Of a stretch of 64,000 nt of DNA, positions 14,501 to 27,879 are shown piece after piece. Origin of the DNA: Strongyloides papillosus (taxonomy: Eukaryota; Nematoda; Chromadorea; Rhabditida; Strongyloididae); NCBI GenBank assembly GCA_005656395.1, contig SRSI01000078.1:62001-126000 (forward strand), in the 5' to 3' direction. Position numbers and translations under genes: made by a program. Under the pieces are notes generated by a model. That model saw only the letters and a program-made list of their open reading frames with translations. It searched no databases and had not been told where the DNA came from. The first letter of the stretch is position 1. Each line of letters opens with the position of its first letter.

Positions 14501-15020
14501 GTAGTTCTTGTTTTATATATATTTATATATATTAAGAAGAATACATATTCACAAATATACTCATGTGATTAAAAATTTTCAATATTATCAAAAGGGTAAA
14601 AATAAAATGCTGTATGTAGTATGTATATCAGGAAGGGTGATATATTTCTGAATAGATCTTAAGTAAATATAAATATATATATATTAATGAACTAGGTGCG
14701 ATAATTCTTTTTTTCTCTCTCTTTATTTTGTATATATATGTAGTTTTAATTATAAAGATAGTTAAATAAACAACAAAATAAAAGACCATATGTAAAAATT
14801 ATTTACATAGAATAAATATATATAATAAATACAAAATCTTTACCAAATATGTCTATTGAACTTACTTTGCTTTTTTTACTGGAGGGCAATCAGATGGTAC
14901 GTCTGGATCAACCACGAGGCCGTCGTTGACCAACGCCGGTGAGTTATCATATGAGAAATCCACAATGAATTACTTTTACCTGGGTGTTTAAACACCTCAG
15001 AAAATGATAGGGAAATAAAT
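11581..15020 (-). CDS. WDR26/Gid7-family LisH-CTLH-WD40 protein
   Basis: Orthologue of WDR26, the substrate-recruiting WD40 subunit of the CTLH (GID) E3 ubiquitin ligase. Exons: 11944-13592 and 11581-11897, separated by a 46-bp intron, plus a 5' exon at 14866-15020 (described separately). From the first internal ATG (13543) the protein has 638 aa. The LisH motif lies near residues 60-90 (RVIGQYLFNLGLLESCDALM) and is followed by a CTLH region with the ECIVKGLWDEAIEIL block. WD40 repeats then run to the end. The last two are clearest: ASGSEDNKVVIW, which spans the exon junction, and ASAGDDGTVIIW. The protein ends GPEW, with a short tail after the last blade. The match to vertebrate WDR26 is strongest in the final two blades. 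An NLS-like KKAKR forms where the 5' exon joins. Confidence 0.93.
14866..15020 (-). other. 5' exon of the WDR26-like gene, open but without AUG
   Basis: On the minus strand this stretch lies between a strong acceptor (TTTTTCAG, ending at 15021) and a strong donor (GTAAGT, 14865). It is far more GC-rich than its surroundings. Its last 30 or so codons are open in the frame that joins in phase 2 to the exon at 13592. They encode an acidic/proline segment ending PPVKKAK, which continues as RSYCDSQSP in the next exon. Upstream in that frame are stops (TGA, TAA) and no ATG. The first ATG of the exon is in another frame and opens a short upstream ORF ending at CTCCAGTAA. The exon also holds a 14-bp palindrome, GGTGTTTAAACACC (14984-14997). 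It may be coding through a non-AUG start, or it may be 5' UTR. Confidence 0.65.
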
Positions 15021-18000
15021 CTGAAAAAGAAACAAATATATTTAAAAAAAAATATATAAAACATATAATATAATCTATCGTCTTACTTTATACATAGTAA
15101 CAATCAAAGACCTACTCTCGTTATTTTGTAGAGGATGACAAAATAAAAAAATATAACTATTAAGAAGGTAAAATTATAAAAATGTTACTATATCACGATA
15201 ATAATATTTTTTTAACTATAAAAATTCATATGAGCTTTAAAAGTATATAAAAATAACTTAAGGTGGAATAGATATAAATGTATTTTTAATTTAGAAAATA
15301 TATATGGAAAAAGAAAAATTTCAAAATAATATATTTTCTTTTAATATAATAGAACAAACATTTTTTTGCTTACATTAGGAGATAGTGTTCCTCTTCATAT
15401 CTTTTTTACACTATATATGATGTTGTATGAAGATTATATATTAGAAAGATGAATATATGTCTATTATATTATTAGAGTATTAAAAAAATAGAAAATTGCT
15501 TATTATAATCAATTTTAAGAAGTTAAAATAAAGAAGTTTTATTTTCTATTTTATTCCAAAATAATTCCTTTTTGTCAATGTGTTTATACATTTTAGTTAA
15601 CAACTTATTTTTGAAGACATTAAAAGTTGTAGATATATGGAAAATTAAAAAATATTTACATGCAAATAAAGGAGACAATAAAAAAATGTTATAAACAAAA
15701 AAAAAAATACCCCACAGTAATAATCTTATTTAGTTTAGATGTAGTAATTGATTGAAAAAATTTTCATTTGCAAATGTTATCAAAGAAAAAAATGAATATC
15801 TATATGGAATGATGAAACTTTTGTCATCAAATAAGATTATCAACTATTATCGAGACCAAATGCAATGCATTGACCCTATCCTTTTGAATGAGAAGAATTG
15901 GGCAGTAGTTACACGAAGTATATATATGAGCGAATGGATATACATTATATTTAACGTGAATAGAGGTTTGTTCATACAGAGACTGCTACGATAGCAAAAG
16001 TTATTAGAAATAAAATCTAAGTCCACTTTGTTTGTTGTAACTTTTTAGTGTAGTAATTTGAAGAGTATTAATGTGATTTACTATCCTGATTTATTAAAAC
16101 ATACAATTAATCACTATAAACACATACACATCTGGAGGTTGTTCTATATTATAGATAAAAAATAATACATATATATGAATGTTATCTTTTAATAAGACAG
16201 TTAAGGTAAAGTTAAATTTGTTACTCATTTTTAATCAATCATGTGATCATAATAATGTGGCAAACATAAGCAAACAAAAAATGTTGATATATTATTAGAA
16301 ATATTTAGTAATGAAGAAATCTTTTGTATACTAGTATATATTGTGGGATTATAAAATATAGAAAATGAAAAAAAAATTTTTTTGTGATATTTTCCAATGA
16401 TTTTAAAATGTATATGTTTTTGAGTGATTGTTAAAAGGGTTAGTATAGGAAAGAAATTGTTATTGAGAAATTTATCAACAATATATATAAATCCATAATT
16501 ATTAAATTGATGATACACATATACACATAATAAAATATAATAAAATAGCACAAAAAAGGTGGACTTTAAAACTTATCTATAAAGTACATATTACATTATA
16601 AAATTCTGCTGGAATGAAGTCATGAAATTTCTAATGCTTCAACAGCATATGAGGAATGATTATAAAAATTTTAGCATTATTATTACTAAAAATATATAAA
16701 ATAATAATAGTAATTTAAACCTAGCAAAGGCATTTTATATATTTTAGAGAAAATAATATGTATATAAAAACAAAGTGATATTAACATCTGCAATGGTCCT
16801 ACAATGTTGAGAATCGACATTGTATCTTCATTTTGTCATTAACATCTAGTTTCTACCATCCACTTAAAAATTTTTGCAACTCTATACTATACTATCTTTC
16901 ACATGTTCATTTACGGAACTTTGTAGTAACATATAAATATATAAATATGAATACACATATATCTATCTATAAATTGAGAAAACAATAAAAATTATAGAAA
17001 TCTATTTAGAGATAAACAATAAGAATAACAATATAAGTTTAAGTTTTTTTACAAATAAAAATAAATGTTTATAAGAAAAATATATGTTATAAATAAGTAT
17101 GAATATTGAAGAGAGAGAATAAATACATTTTACTAGCATTATTATGGTATACGAGACAAATAGAAGATAAATGAAAAACAAAGAAGAAGGAAAAAAAGAT
17201 AATTATGAAAGTTTTAGTGGAGACATTTTGATAATTAATTGTATGACATTATTCAAATACAATAAAACATTCTATTAAATAACACATTTTAAAATTGCTT
17301 ACAAGTAAAATGATGAAATAGATGATAGAGATACACAAAAAAGATGAAACGAAACATCTACCAAACAATCACAACATTAGATTAATGACAACTTTTTTTA
17401 CATCGACGTAGGATAGACAATACGATTCTTAATCATTTTAACTTTCTCCACAACCATCTATAAACATTAACTGGAAAAAATACATATGTATATAATTTAA
17501 ACAAGCCAACTCTTGTAACATTATTTTAAACAATTCTCCCTTTGACATTATGTTATATATACAAACCATTTTGGTAATTTTAATAAAATGTATTTTTTTA
17601 GATAAATATTAAAAGAGTAATAAAAGCGAAAATCATAAAACAAATATGTTCATATAATTTTATGCATTAAAATTAGTAAAGCAAAATAAATGTTGGAAGT
17701 AAATATATATATATAACATCTATTCCACTATTTAAAAGTATAATTTTTTACACATCTATTACATTAATTATTATTATACTTAAGTAATTTAATCATGTTA
17801 ATAAGATTTTGAAAAAAATAGTGGAAAGGAAGTTAAAACATGTAATTGGAATTTAATATTACAAAACTGATATCACAAATATAAATAAAATACACTTTAC
17901 TTTTAAATATATATAAGATTCATTTTTTCACCAGAAAATATTTTATTATCTTAAAATGAAATTGAAAATAAATGATATTGGATAGAAATATATACATATA

Positions 18001-21000
18001 TAAAATACATCAATGTGAAGAATAAAATGAAGTAGAGTATTAAAAAAATGGAAACATTTTTTGTCTTTAACATAAAAATACTAGTTTTAGATGTTAAAAA
18101 TTTTTATTTTATACTAAAATAATTAAAATAAGTAATATATAACTATAATCTTCCAGTAATTATGGCTAAAACATATCACCCTCACATAAAATTGCCTTTT
18201 TTTCTTAAAAATATTAAATAAGAAAGAGATTTTTATGATAAAATTTTAAATGTCACACTACAAAGAGGTCTTTTTAAATTTAAGCAGAAAATGTGGTAAA
18301 TGAGCATATGTGATATTAAAGATATACATAAATAATAAAAATAGTTTTTATTGAAATTGACAAAAAAATATAGAATATATGAATAAATAAAAAAATTTCA
18401 TTCTTAAACATTATTTATTAAATGTTTTATGAATGTAAAGTGAAAAAAAGTTTTAGCTTTTTTTACCAACATAATTTTTTTACATGTATGCATATGTGTC
18501 TTTTTCATTAATATTTATAGATACATGTATTTACTTATGTTATTTTAACTAATTTTACTGAGATTTTTGTTTTACAGTGAAGTATATTTAAGCATTCATT
18601 TTTGATAACCTATTATTGTAAATAATAAATGAAAAAAAAACAACAAATTTTGAAATTGTATTTAAAAGTGCAATTATTTTTCTTTTATTTAATAAATTTT
18701 ATACATAAAAAGTAGTGTTATTCTCTCTTTTTATTGACTTATTCTCCATATCATAAAGATCTTTTTAGTTGTGAAGATAAATTTCTCTAACTCATATAAA
18801 GAAGCATCATTATTCTATGGATCAAAATGTTCTTTTATTTTCTCCATTGGATAAGTATTTTTTAATTTTTTTTATTTATTGTCAAATTTCTATTCTGCAT
18901 ACATTTATTATCATCTTTTTCCTTCACCATCTTTTCTTTTCCTCTCCTCAAAAGATGTTTGGCAAAAATTTTATAATTTATTTTAGAGTTATAAAACTTT
19001 ACTCTTCATTCCAATTTTCCTTTATCCTCAAGATCCTTCCCACTAAATGTATTTTTTTTTCTTTTTCTCCAAACATTATGAATAATGTTAACACTTCTAT
19101 GTAATAAAACAATGTTTTTAACCTATCATATACCCCAATTTGTCTCTCAAACAATAAAACAATTTCATTTTAAAAAATTTATGTAGATTTTTTTTGCTAT
19201 TTTTTTTATTGATAAAGATAAAATGTTTGGTAGTTGTTGTGAGTAAAAAATAGGAAACTTCACTAAGTTTTACTTCACAACTCGACAAACTCATTTTAAA
19301 AATACATCTAATGCTGATTTTTTTGTACAAAAATTTCTGCCACATTTTGAAATTTATATATCTGTACTTTGGTAATAAAACGCTATTAGAATAAATGATA
19401 TCGTTACATTTTATTTATTATTATTGGCTTTTTTTATAAATATTTGATGGAATACTTCAAATTTAAAATGTTTTTAAAAAAATTATTAGCACTTTTTATT
19501 TGTATGATAATAAATATAATATCTCTTTTCTTAAATTTTAAATATACTTATATTCTCAAAAAAACATTAAAGTATTTTTTAAAAACTTGCGTTATTTTTT
19601 AACGAAATTTATTGATACAATTTGTATGAAAATAAAAATGACATTTAACAGTAAATAATGAGATAGGGATAAAACAATTTCTTTATTTTTATAACTGTAT
19701 TTTTAACCAAATATCCTTCAAACTTTTTTTGACAAATTTCATTTTTTAAAATTACATTTTATATATTATTTTTTTTTCTTTTTTGAAGATTATATTGAGA
19801 GGGTTGTGCTTTGAGTTAAAAATATAATACGTAGGGGAGTTTTTCTGTATTCTTTTTTTATATCAATTATTTCAAGCTATAGAAGTTAACTTAAGTTTAC
19901 TAAATTCACAAGATTTATGTATCTTATTAATAAAAAACGAGTAATTTCTGGCAAGATGAAAGATAATCTGTTGTCAGATGTCTAATAATTTAACTCTCCC
20001 GTTCACTCACTCTAGTAAACGTAAACTTGTCCATTGTCTATTATCATTAAATATTTATATATTCATTCAAAACCTCTTAAGTCCCCACTAATTTTATCAT
20101 TTTTGACAGTAGTTAAAGTGTATGCTTAAAAAAAGTTATCTTGTGTGTAGTTTATTAATACAACTTTGATAGATTATAATTAAAAGCCATTTTTTCTAAA
20201 ATAAAAGAAGATATATATATTTTTACAATAAATAGTCACATGAAAGGGTAGATGCATATTTTATGAAAATAAAATTCATTATTTTATAATTTTATCATTA
20301 TTACTATGAAGAGTATTTAACAGTGTTAATATTTTTAATTAATATTTTTTTATTCATAAAAAGATTAGAGTAGTACTAATCGTTAAAATGAATTTCTTTT
20401 AAAATGATACATTTATTTTCTTTTAAATTTTTCTTCTAACGTTAACTTTGTTATTACGTAACAATGTAGTCTTTAAAAGATATATACATTATTTATATTA
20501 ACATTAGAAATGATTAACATAAAATGTGGCATATCAATAAACTTAATACCCATACTGTCTTATAAATATTTAGTATTTAAAAAATAATAATTGTATTGAT
20601 AATATGTACCCATCTTTCTTAATTCTAACCGAATTTTATTCTATTGTTTTTATATTTATTCTTCATTAAAATTTATAACAAATTACAATTCATTTTAATG
20701 TTTTTATCGAATTTAAATGTGTTATTCATGACTTTTTTCTAAAACATATTATATACAATCAAACGGAAAAATTAAATGAGAGCGTATTTAGAAAGGTTTA
20801 TTTACCAATAAACTTCTTTTTCATTTTTCCATATCCTACTAAATATTTCTTATACTTTTTTTTTCATTTACAATTTTTTTTTGAGGAGAAAATTTACCAG
20901 CCAACTTTATTTAAATGTTTACCTATAAATTTCTCCATTACAACTCAATATTTACTTTTCATTTTTTATAATGTTAATAAGATAACAAAGATAATGTAAC

Positions 21001-21192
21001 ACAATAGGGATATATTGTTTTATTTTATTTAAAAAATTTTAGATAAAAGGATAAGAAATGAATATCAATTTATTTTTACTTCTTTTTGAAACAAAATGAT
21101 TTTTAAAATATTCACATTAAATGCTTTTTAGTGATATGCAATTGTAAAAATGTATTTTTAACTAACTTTTTTGAATTCCTTTATCTTAATCA
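15021..21192. other. Gene-poor region, no gene recognised
   Basis: A+T-rich sequence. One stop-free stretch at about 15755-15994 (+) begins without a convincing start and has no recognisable motifs, so I do not call it a gene. A small inverted repeat (8-bp arms TACAATGT/ACATTGTA, 9-base loop) is at 16800-16824. No exon with good splice sites was found. Confidence 0.55.
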
Positions 21193-21206
21193 TTAGGTTG
21201 GTGCAG
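21193..21206 (+). mobile_element. Mariner-type terminal inverted repeat fragment
   Basis: Positions 21193-21206 read TTAGGTTGGTGCAG and follow a TA. From family knowledge, TTAGGTTGGTGCA is the outer end of Hsmar/cecropia-type mariner elements and their MITE derivatives. No partner TGCACCAACCTAA was found nearby, so this is probably a solo end or a heavily decayed element. Confidence 0.5.
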
Positions 21207-24200
21207 ATTATTATTTAATGTTAACGGATATGATATGCATATATAACACATTTTATATGAAATAATTGCTTTTATTTTTATTGAATAATTATAATCTTTT
21301 CAAATAAAAGGTTTCATACTTGAAATTAGTTCATTAGAAATAAATCGTATACTTTTCTTTTTTATTTATTTAAATACAGAGAACCTTTATCACATCTCAT
21401 TTTCAAATTACCATTTTGCTCTTAAAATGACAAACACATGAAAAATAATTCTTTTTAATACTTGATAACCTTTAATGTTTCTTCATACTTCCTAAATATA
21501 AAAGAACACACTTAGTTTTACCAAACAATTATTTTTTCTCCGTGCTAACTTACTAATCATAAATGGGAATTATTTTATTATTTTTTTATGGATTATCAAG
21601 TTTTATTTTAATTAACACCATTTTTTTTAAAAAGAATATAACCTCTTGTACAAATATATTTTTTATTTAAAAACATTCTTAACAATTTTTTTGCCTTTGA
21701 CATTCTAAATTACTACCACAATAATAGATATTGAATTGGATGAATAAAAAAAAGCAAAAGATGTTAAAAATGTTCTTAATACTAATTTTTTAAATAAGAA
21801 AGAACGATCATTAATCATTAACATCACAACGCTGTAGTTTTAATATTTAATTATATATACCTATTATTAAAAAATAATGGAATTATATTAATAATTATTG
21901 TAGTGAAATATCTTGTATATTTACTAAAAGTAGTAACTTATCTATTGAAGTTTGGGATGCTTTTTTTTAATTGATCTTGAGAAATTAAATGATATTGAAT
22001 TGTTTATTCTATTTTGCCTAGATTTACGTTTTACATCCTTGGAATTTTATATCAACAATGGAAAAATATATGATGTTTGATAAGATTAGAAAAACGTATA
22101 AAATAATGGTATTTTATACGTTTTTTGAACAAACACTTGTAGAATAATTATCTCTTCAATTAATCTATTTGGTAAATAAATGGATACTCAAGTTTGTTTT
22201 GAAGATCAAAAAATTTAATTATCTTATATCTTAGTATAAATCATCACATATAGTATTGCACATTTTAATCATTTAAATTAACTTTTTTTTCAAGAACGTA
22301 CTAACAACCTTTTGGAGAATGAATGTTCAAAAAATCTACGTCATTGTTTCATTCTAATAATAGTACTAATTAGAACTTATTTTTTACAAAATACATCATC
22401 TTTTATAATTCCTACAAGTGTGACAAGCACGCCATGCTTTTGATGTAAGTTTAAGATATAAAAATTCTTGTTGCTTACAAATTAAAAAACTTTTCATGGT
22501 AATTAAAAAATTACTGCGGTTATTTGTTTTTTTTTTACGAGGGAAAAATTTATGTAAGAATTTGAAAGAATAATAACTTCTAGTTATTAACCTACAAATT
22601 TGTACTTCTTGTGAGAGTTAATTTTAAGATAAAAAGGACTTTTTTTGAAAGGATGAATGGTGTTTGATATAATTTTTTTAATCCTAATATCATATAATAC
22701 TTCCTGGTTTCGTTACATAATATCTATGAACTTTCTACATATCTTCGATGTTATATTGAATCATATATGTGTAAATGGAAGAAAATTTCTTACACCTTGA
22801 TTCCATTAAAAATTATGAGTCTTAAACTTCCTCACTCGAAGTTGCTATATTAATGAAATTTGCCGGTAACTACTCATTTCATTTTTTTAGAAAAATAAAA
22901 AGGTTAATCTATAAATACTATTATCATTGATTGTCTAATTTTTAACTATAAAAAAATCTTTCTTACTACATGTTTGTGTTTTTAACATAATATTATTTTT
23001 TTATTTGATTTTATACATCGTTTACTTAAAACGATATGTACGTTGAGGATCAGAAATTATGCATTATAATCCACACCATCATTTTTATGACTTTTTTAAT
23101 ATATAAAGGAATAAATTTGGATTATTTCAGACTTTGAGGATACTTCTATTTTTAAAGTAGTATATCAAAGTACTAGTAAGAATAAAAGAACTCCTATATA
23201 GGATTTAATAGCTTATATTGATGATATATTTAACATCATAATCTTACTTCTCCCATTCATATTATTTTATCCTAAATATCTATGTTATTTATAATTTCAC
23301 CTTTTATTAGCATTTAAATTATCCTTAGTACACTTTCTATCAAATTTTTGTAACTATCCCATTTTTTTATAATTTAAAAAAAACAGGAAATTCTCCAATA
23401 GAATTTCATCTTTTATTTATAATTATGAATAAGCATATTATATAATTTCTTTTACCATTAGTAATTATTATTTTAAGTGTAATTTACTAATAAAACATCC
23501 ATTAAAAAAGCAAAAAGTTTACAAATATAAATAAAATAGGCCCAGATACATTAATACAGCTAAAAGTTTTCATTATTGCTAAAAAATAAAATATTTTTTT
23601 ATTTAAATAAAAGAACCAAAGATTTAATTTTCTTAGTAGTCTCCCTCTTCACCAAATATAAACATTTTTCCCAACTATATTTTAAATTTTTTGTCCCACA
23701 CAAAGTAATTTTAGGCTTTTAAAAATTTTTATAGCTATTATTTTTTTTCCAACAAATGATTATATCTTATTAAAATAAAAAGGTATTCCAACTTTTTTCA
23801 TTAAAAAAAATAACAAATTTCATTATTTAGTGTAAATACTTTTGTTTACGCAAATCATTTCAATTAAAATTAATTAATGTAATGTATAGCATCATTGTTT
23901 GCCTACATTCACCAGGCACTATAATATTTTTATACATCATTTATCTACTTTTTTTACAAATAGTTTTAAATATAGGTAGAGTGGAATACTTCTTTGAGGT
24001 TATTTATTATTTTTATACATTTTTTTATTACTTTAGAATACTAAAATCTGAAAAATTTATAGTAAATATTATTTATCTTTTGGAATTTTAAAAGTATCGT
24101 ATTTATTTTTTTTTATAATTTAATTAAAAATTTAATGTAAAAAATATTTGTCTTTTATGACATGTTTTATCCTTAAAATAAAAAAAAATTTATTTTAACT

Positions 24201-24319
24201 TGACATAATAATTATATGAAACGATTAGTATTTGTTTTTAATACTTTTTTAGAAACATAATTTTTTAGTATTTTTTAACTGTAATGTTATTATTTTATTT
24301 TACAGTAAATGTTGTCTTA
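21207..24319. other. Gene-poor region with a strong hairpin
   Basis: A+T-rich, with no open exons recognised on either strand. It includes the perfect 16-bp inverted repeat at 22090-22125 (separate entry). Confidence 0.55.
22090..22125. repeat. Perfect 16-bp inverted repeat, 4-base loop
   Basis: The arm AAAAACGTATAAAATA (22090-22105) and its exact reverse complement (22110-22125) flank the loop ATGG. The structure includes a CpG in each arm, rare in this background, and cannot be explained as a TA run. Confidence 0.9.
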
Positions 24320-24606
24320 ATGCCGAATAGATTTAGAATCTTAAAATTTTTGACAAAGGAATTTTGCCGTCTAGATAGGTGAAAGCATTTGCTGCTCACC
24401 TTTGTTCAGTCATTGAAAAGATCCTTTTCGATGGTAGTTTAGGCCTTACTTATTATCCTGTGTATTAGTTGTGCCAATTAATTGGTCAGCATAATTTTAC
24501 TGAATCAGTGAAGAATGAATTTTCATTCGTTTTAAACATTAATTGGGAATATTTAATGAGATATGCAGGAAGCCATAATTGTTGAGTTACAAGGACTAAA
24601 AGTAGG
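24320..24606 (-). mobile_element. Decayed mariner transposase fragment (copy A)
   Basis: A GC-richer island in an A/T desert. Its reverse complement is plainly homologous to 46786-47150: both share ACTCAACAAT, ATGGCTT, AATGTTT and TTCTTCACTGATTC in the same order. Translated on the minus strand, one frame reads WLPAYL, then KTNENSFFTDSVK, matching in position and character the mariner blocks WVPHEL and R-N-x-N-D-P-F-L-D-R-I-V just before the catalytic DEKW. Several stops and frameshifts break it. It is a non-functional fossil. Ends are approximate and no flanking TA duplication was identified. Confidence 0.65.
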
Positions 24607-27600
24607 TTATTTTGTGTATAGTATATGTTTTTTTCAATATTTATTTTTGTAAGTTTAATGATCCTCTCTTTTTGAAATATTTATTCCTTTAAGGGAAACA
24701 AAAGATTGATTTCCCCGCCAATCTTAAATTTAATATACTTCAGTTTAAACTTATATAAAAAATAATCAAAAAAATAGCTCTTTGATATAGTCTCTTTTTC
24801 GAGTGATAAAAACTTTTAAATTGATGATAACGAAGATCAAATTAACTAAAAATATACCGCTCAATTTGTTCTAAAAAGTGAAATATATTCTGTAGTGATA
24901 TGTAAACATGTATATAGATTACGAACAATTAAAAAATATAAACCTAAAATTTACTTTTATTTTTGTAAAACAATAATTTAAATGTTTTTTTTTTGTTTAA
25001 CTAGGAACTCCATCTTCCTTACTAATAATAAACTATCGAAATAAATTTTAAATCTTTTTCTAGAAATATGTTTAAAAAAATAAAGAACTACTTTTTGCAA
25101 AAATCTACAATAGCATTTTGTTACCTAATATCAAACGTATTCTTTAGTTAATAACACGATATCGAATGTTATCTGATTACTCTATTCTTCCATACAACTT
25201 TTGCATATATTTTTATTTTATTTTAATGGAGAAAAGAAAAGTCTGATAATTTTTAGCATTTTAATCCTTTGACTATTGTTAATGTCTAGAAATTGATGCG
25301 TAATTTTATAGTTTTATTCATCAATCTATATTCATTTAACCTCTAATGATTGACAGATACTTACAAGATTGGTGTAGAAATTAATGTTAAGATTAAACTA
25401 GAGAATATCTTATTTCTAAATCGTTTAAAATAAATGAATATAGACGAATTTTAATCAAAGGAAAGTTTAAACTTTTAATTTTTCTATGATTATAAAAAAG
25501 GTACCCTTAAAAGGAAACACTTAAGATTTTATCATATAAATCGCTAAAAAAGCATTGTTGAATTGTGAAATGTGAGTGGAAAAATTTCTCTTGTTAAGAA
25601 ATAAGCATAATTAGTCCAATTTTTTTTGAAATGTTAAAAATGAAATATCAAACTAATTTTTGTCGCTCTGTTCCGTTTCTACCTAGAATCTTCTAAAAAA
25701 ATTTGAACTTATTTTTAAAAAACACAAAAGTAATGAGATTTTTTTAAAATTGAATATTAATTATCTACTAAATAATAACCAATAAAATTAAAAAATATTG
25801 TCTTAGATTGTGTATTAATTGAACACGTCTTCCTTAATATCTCTTATTTTTCTTTCAGTGGTTTTTAGCCTTCTATTTTTCCGAATTCTTGTATTCCACC
25901 TAAATAGGGGAACATCAAAAGATAAATGAAAAAAATACTATTTCATCTGTAAGTATTAATTTTTTTTAAATAAATTGTTTGATTTACATCAAGAGGAGAA
26001 ATAAAATTTTAAGTTTTCTTTCTCATAAAAAACAACAATTTCCTTTATGACGTAAATTAAAATTAATTATACTCCAGATAGCAATTTTAAGTATCGAAAT
26101 ATTTAAAATTAATATAAATACATACAAATTAGCTGAGATTTTAATTCCTTTTACGCAAAAAAAAAACTATTGTTTACCCTAGGATGACGGTTTCATTAAA
26201 AATTTCTTTCACCATCTAATACTTTATGAAAGTCTAAAAAATTATCTAGTCAAGAGATACATTTTTATAGAAAAAACAATTGATATCATCAAATTGGGTA
26301 TTAGTTAATCATAAATATATCAAAATAATCACCTTTAAAAAAAAGGTTTCTCCTTTAATAAAATATATGGCAGTTCTTATTGGAAATATTATCATATTAT
26401 ATGCTCAACCAAGCGATCTTCAAGAAGAAAAATAAATCATTTTATATGATTGATTGTTTTAATTTACACTATAGATTAATCAATCAAAAAAAAAACAGAA
26501 ATTATCATATAAAAATAACATCTTAACAGAGAGAAGAATTATGTCATCTCCTTTTGCATTTGCAATTTTTTATAGTTGCAAAACCTATACTATAAATCAT
26601 CGTTTTAGTATTTTTGGTAGAATTAATTTCTAAATAAGAACCTTTTTAATAGGTATTTTTAAATAAATGTTATTATTTAATGGAAGGAAATTTAAAGGTG
26701 TCATGGAAACTATCAAAATATTTACGTTAATTTTATATTAAAAAAATAATTAAGTCAATTTTTAAAATTAATATGCGAACTACTTGTTTTTTTGGAAAGA
26801 ATAACTTTATTTAAAGTGGAATCGCTTTAAAAACTTTTATTGTATATTTTTATTCGACTATTTCTACTAAATATAATATTGGAGTATTTTTTTGGAAAAA
26901 AATGATATAATCTTTATTAAAGATGATGAACTATCCATTACTTTATGTATGGTTAGAATTAGTTACTTTTATCAGGAAGAATAGGTCACTGTAAAGTTAT
27001 TACAATGAATGATTAATACTTTTGAATGTATTAAAAATGTCTACCATATTTCTAGGGCTACCCCGTACTATACTACAAACAGTAGATAATATTATTTAGT
27101 ATATACTCGTATTGTTTTAACTGCATATGATTGTTTTATGTCTTTTATTGATATCCGTGAAGTAGGTATGATGTATATTATATGAACACCTTTCAGTTGA
27201 TACTTATTTACATTAATAATCATTTTATTAATTTAGTTAAAATACAAATAATTTTTCATCATTATCTTTTATACTTTATATCACCATTAAAAATTAATTT
27301 GTGTAAAATAAAAAAATGATTGTTATAATTGCTGATTTCTTAGGTTGTTCTATTAGAATTATCTTTTCCTTTATATTTATACATAATGAATCATCTCCTT
27401 TAACTTAAGAATCTGTTTTTAACTGTAGATTGTTGACATACCATCAATTTACTAAATAAGTGATTCTTTTTGTCTTTATAGTAATCTATTTTTATCACTA
27501 AAATATATAAATATATTCACAATGTTTTTTTATTGCATTATTATTATATCTTTTACCTGTGCAAACAATAATTACTATGTATCTATACAAAATTTCATTC

Positions 27601-27879
27601 GATTTTTGTTTTTCTTTCTCCTGACACAAAAATACATCCACGTATATTTTAATCTACTGTTTTATATATCTAATGTATATGAATCCTTTAGATATATAGA
27701 ATATCTACCTTACCCTTTTGCCGCTATCATTAAACTTTTTGATTTACATTGATATATTATCTTATCAATTCATACTTTTATCTTTGATCTTGATTTAAAC
27801 AAACTCTTATATTTTTTTATTCATTTCTAGACGATTACTAGTATACTTAAGTTTATTCTTCTAAGATTAATGCACAAGT
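24607..27879. other. Gene-poor region upstream of glutamate synthase
   Basis: A+T-rich, with no gene recognised. The last 50 bp hold an acceptor-like TTTCTAG ending at 27830, about 50 bp before the glutamate synthase ATG. It could be a spliced-leader addition site or the end of a 5' UTR intron. Confidence 0.55.

Noticed and set aside
14876..15064. Minus-strand ORF beginning MFYIFFFKYICFFF
   Set aside because: It reads through a splice acceptor from intron into the WDR26 5' exon in a frame other than the one that joins WDR26. The N-terminal part is intron translation.
15752..15994. Stop-free stretch of about 80 codons on +
   Set aside because: It begins at TTG directly after a stop, has no recognised motif and no splice partners. 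It could be a decayed fragment but is not supportable as a gene.
16800..16824. 8-bp inverted repeat as a possible microRNA hairpin
   Set aside because: Pairing does not extend beyond 8 bp, far too short for a pre-miRNA.
18817..19104. Plus-strand ORF of 95 codons rich in Phe, Ile and Leu
   Set aside because: Composition is what T-rich noncoding DNA gives by chance; no motif, splice sites or conserved-looking features.
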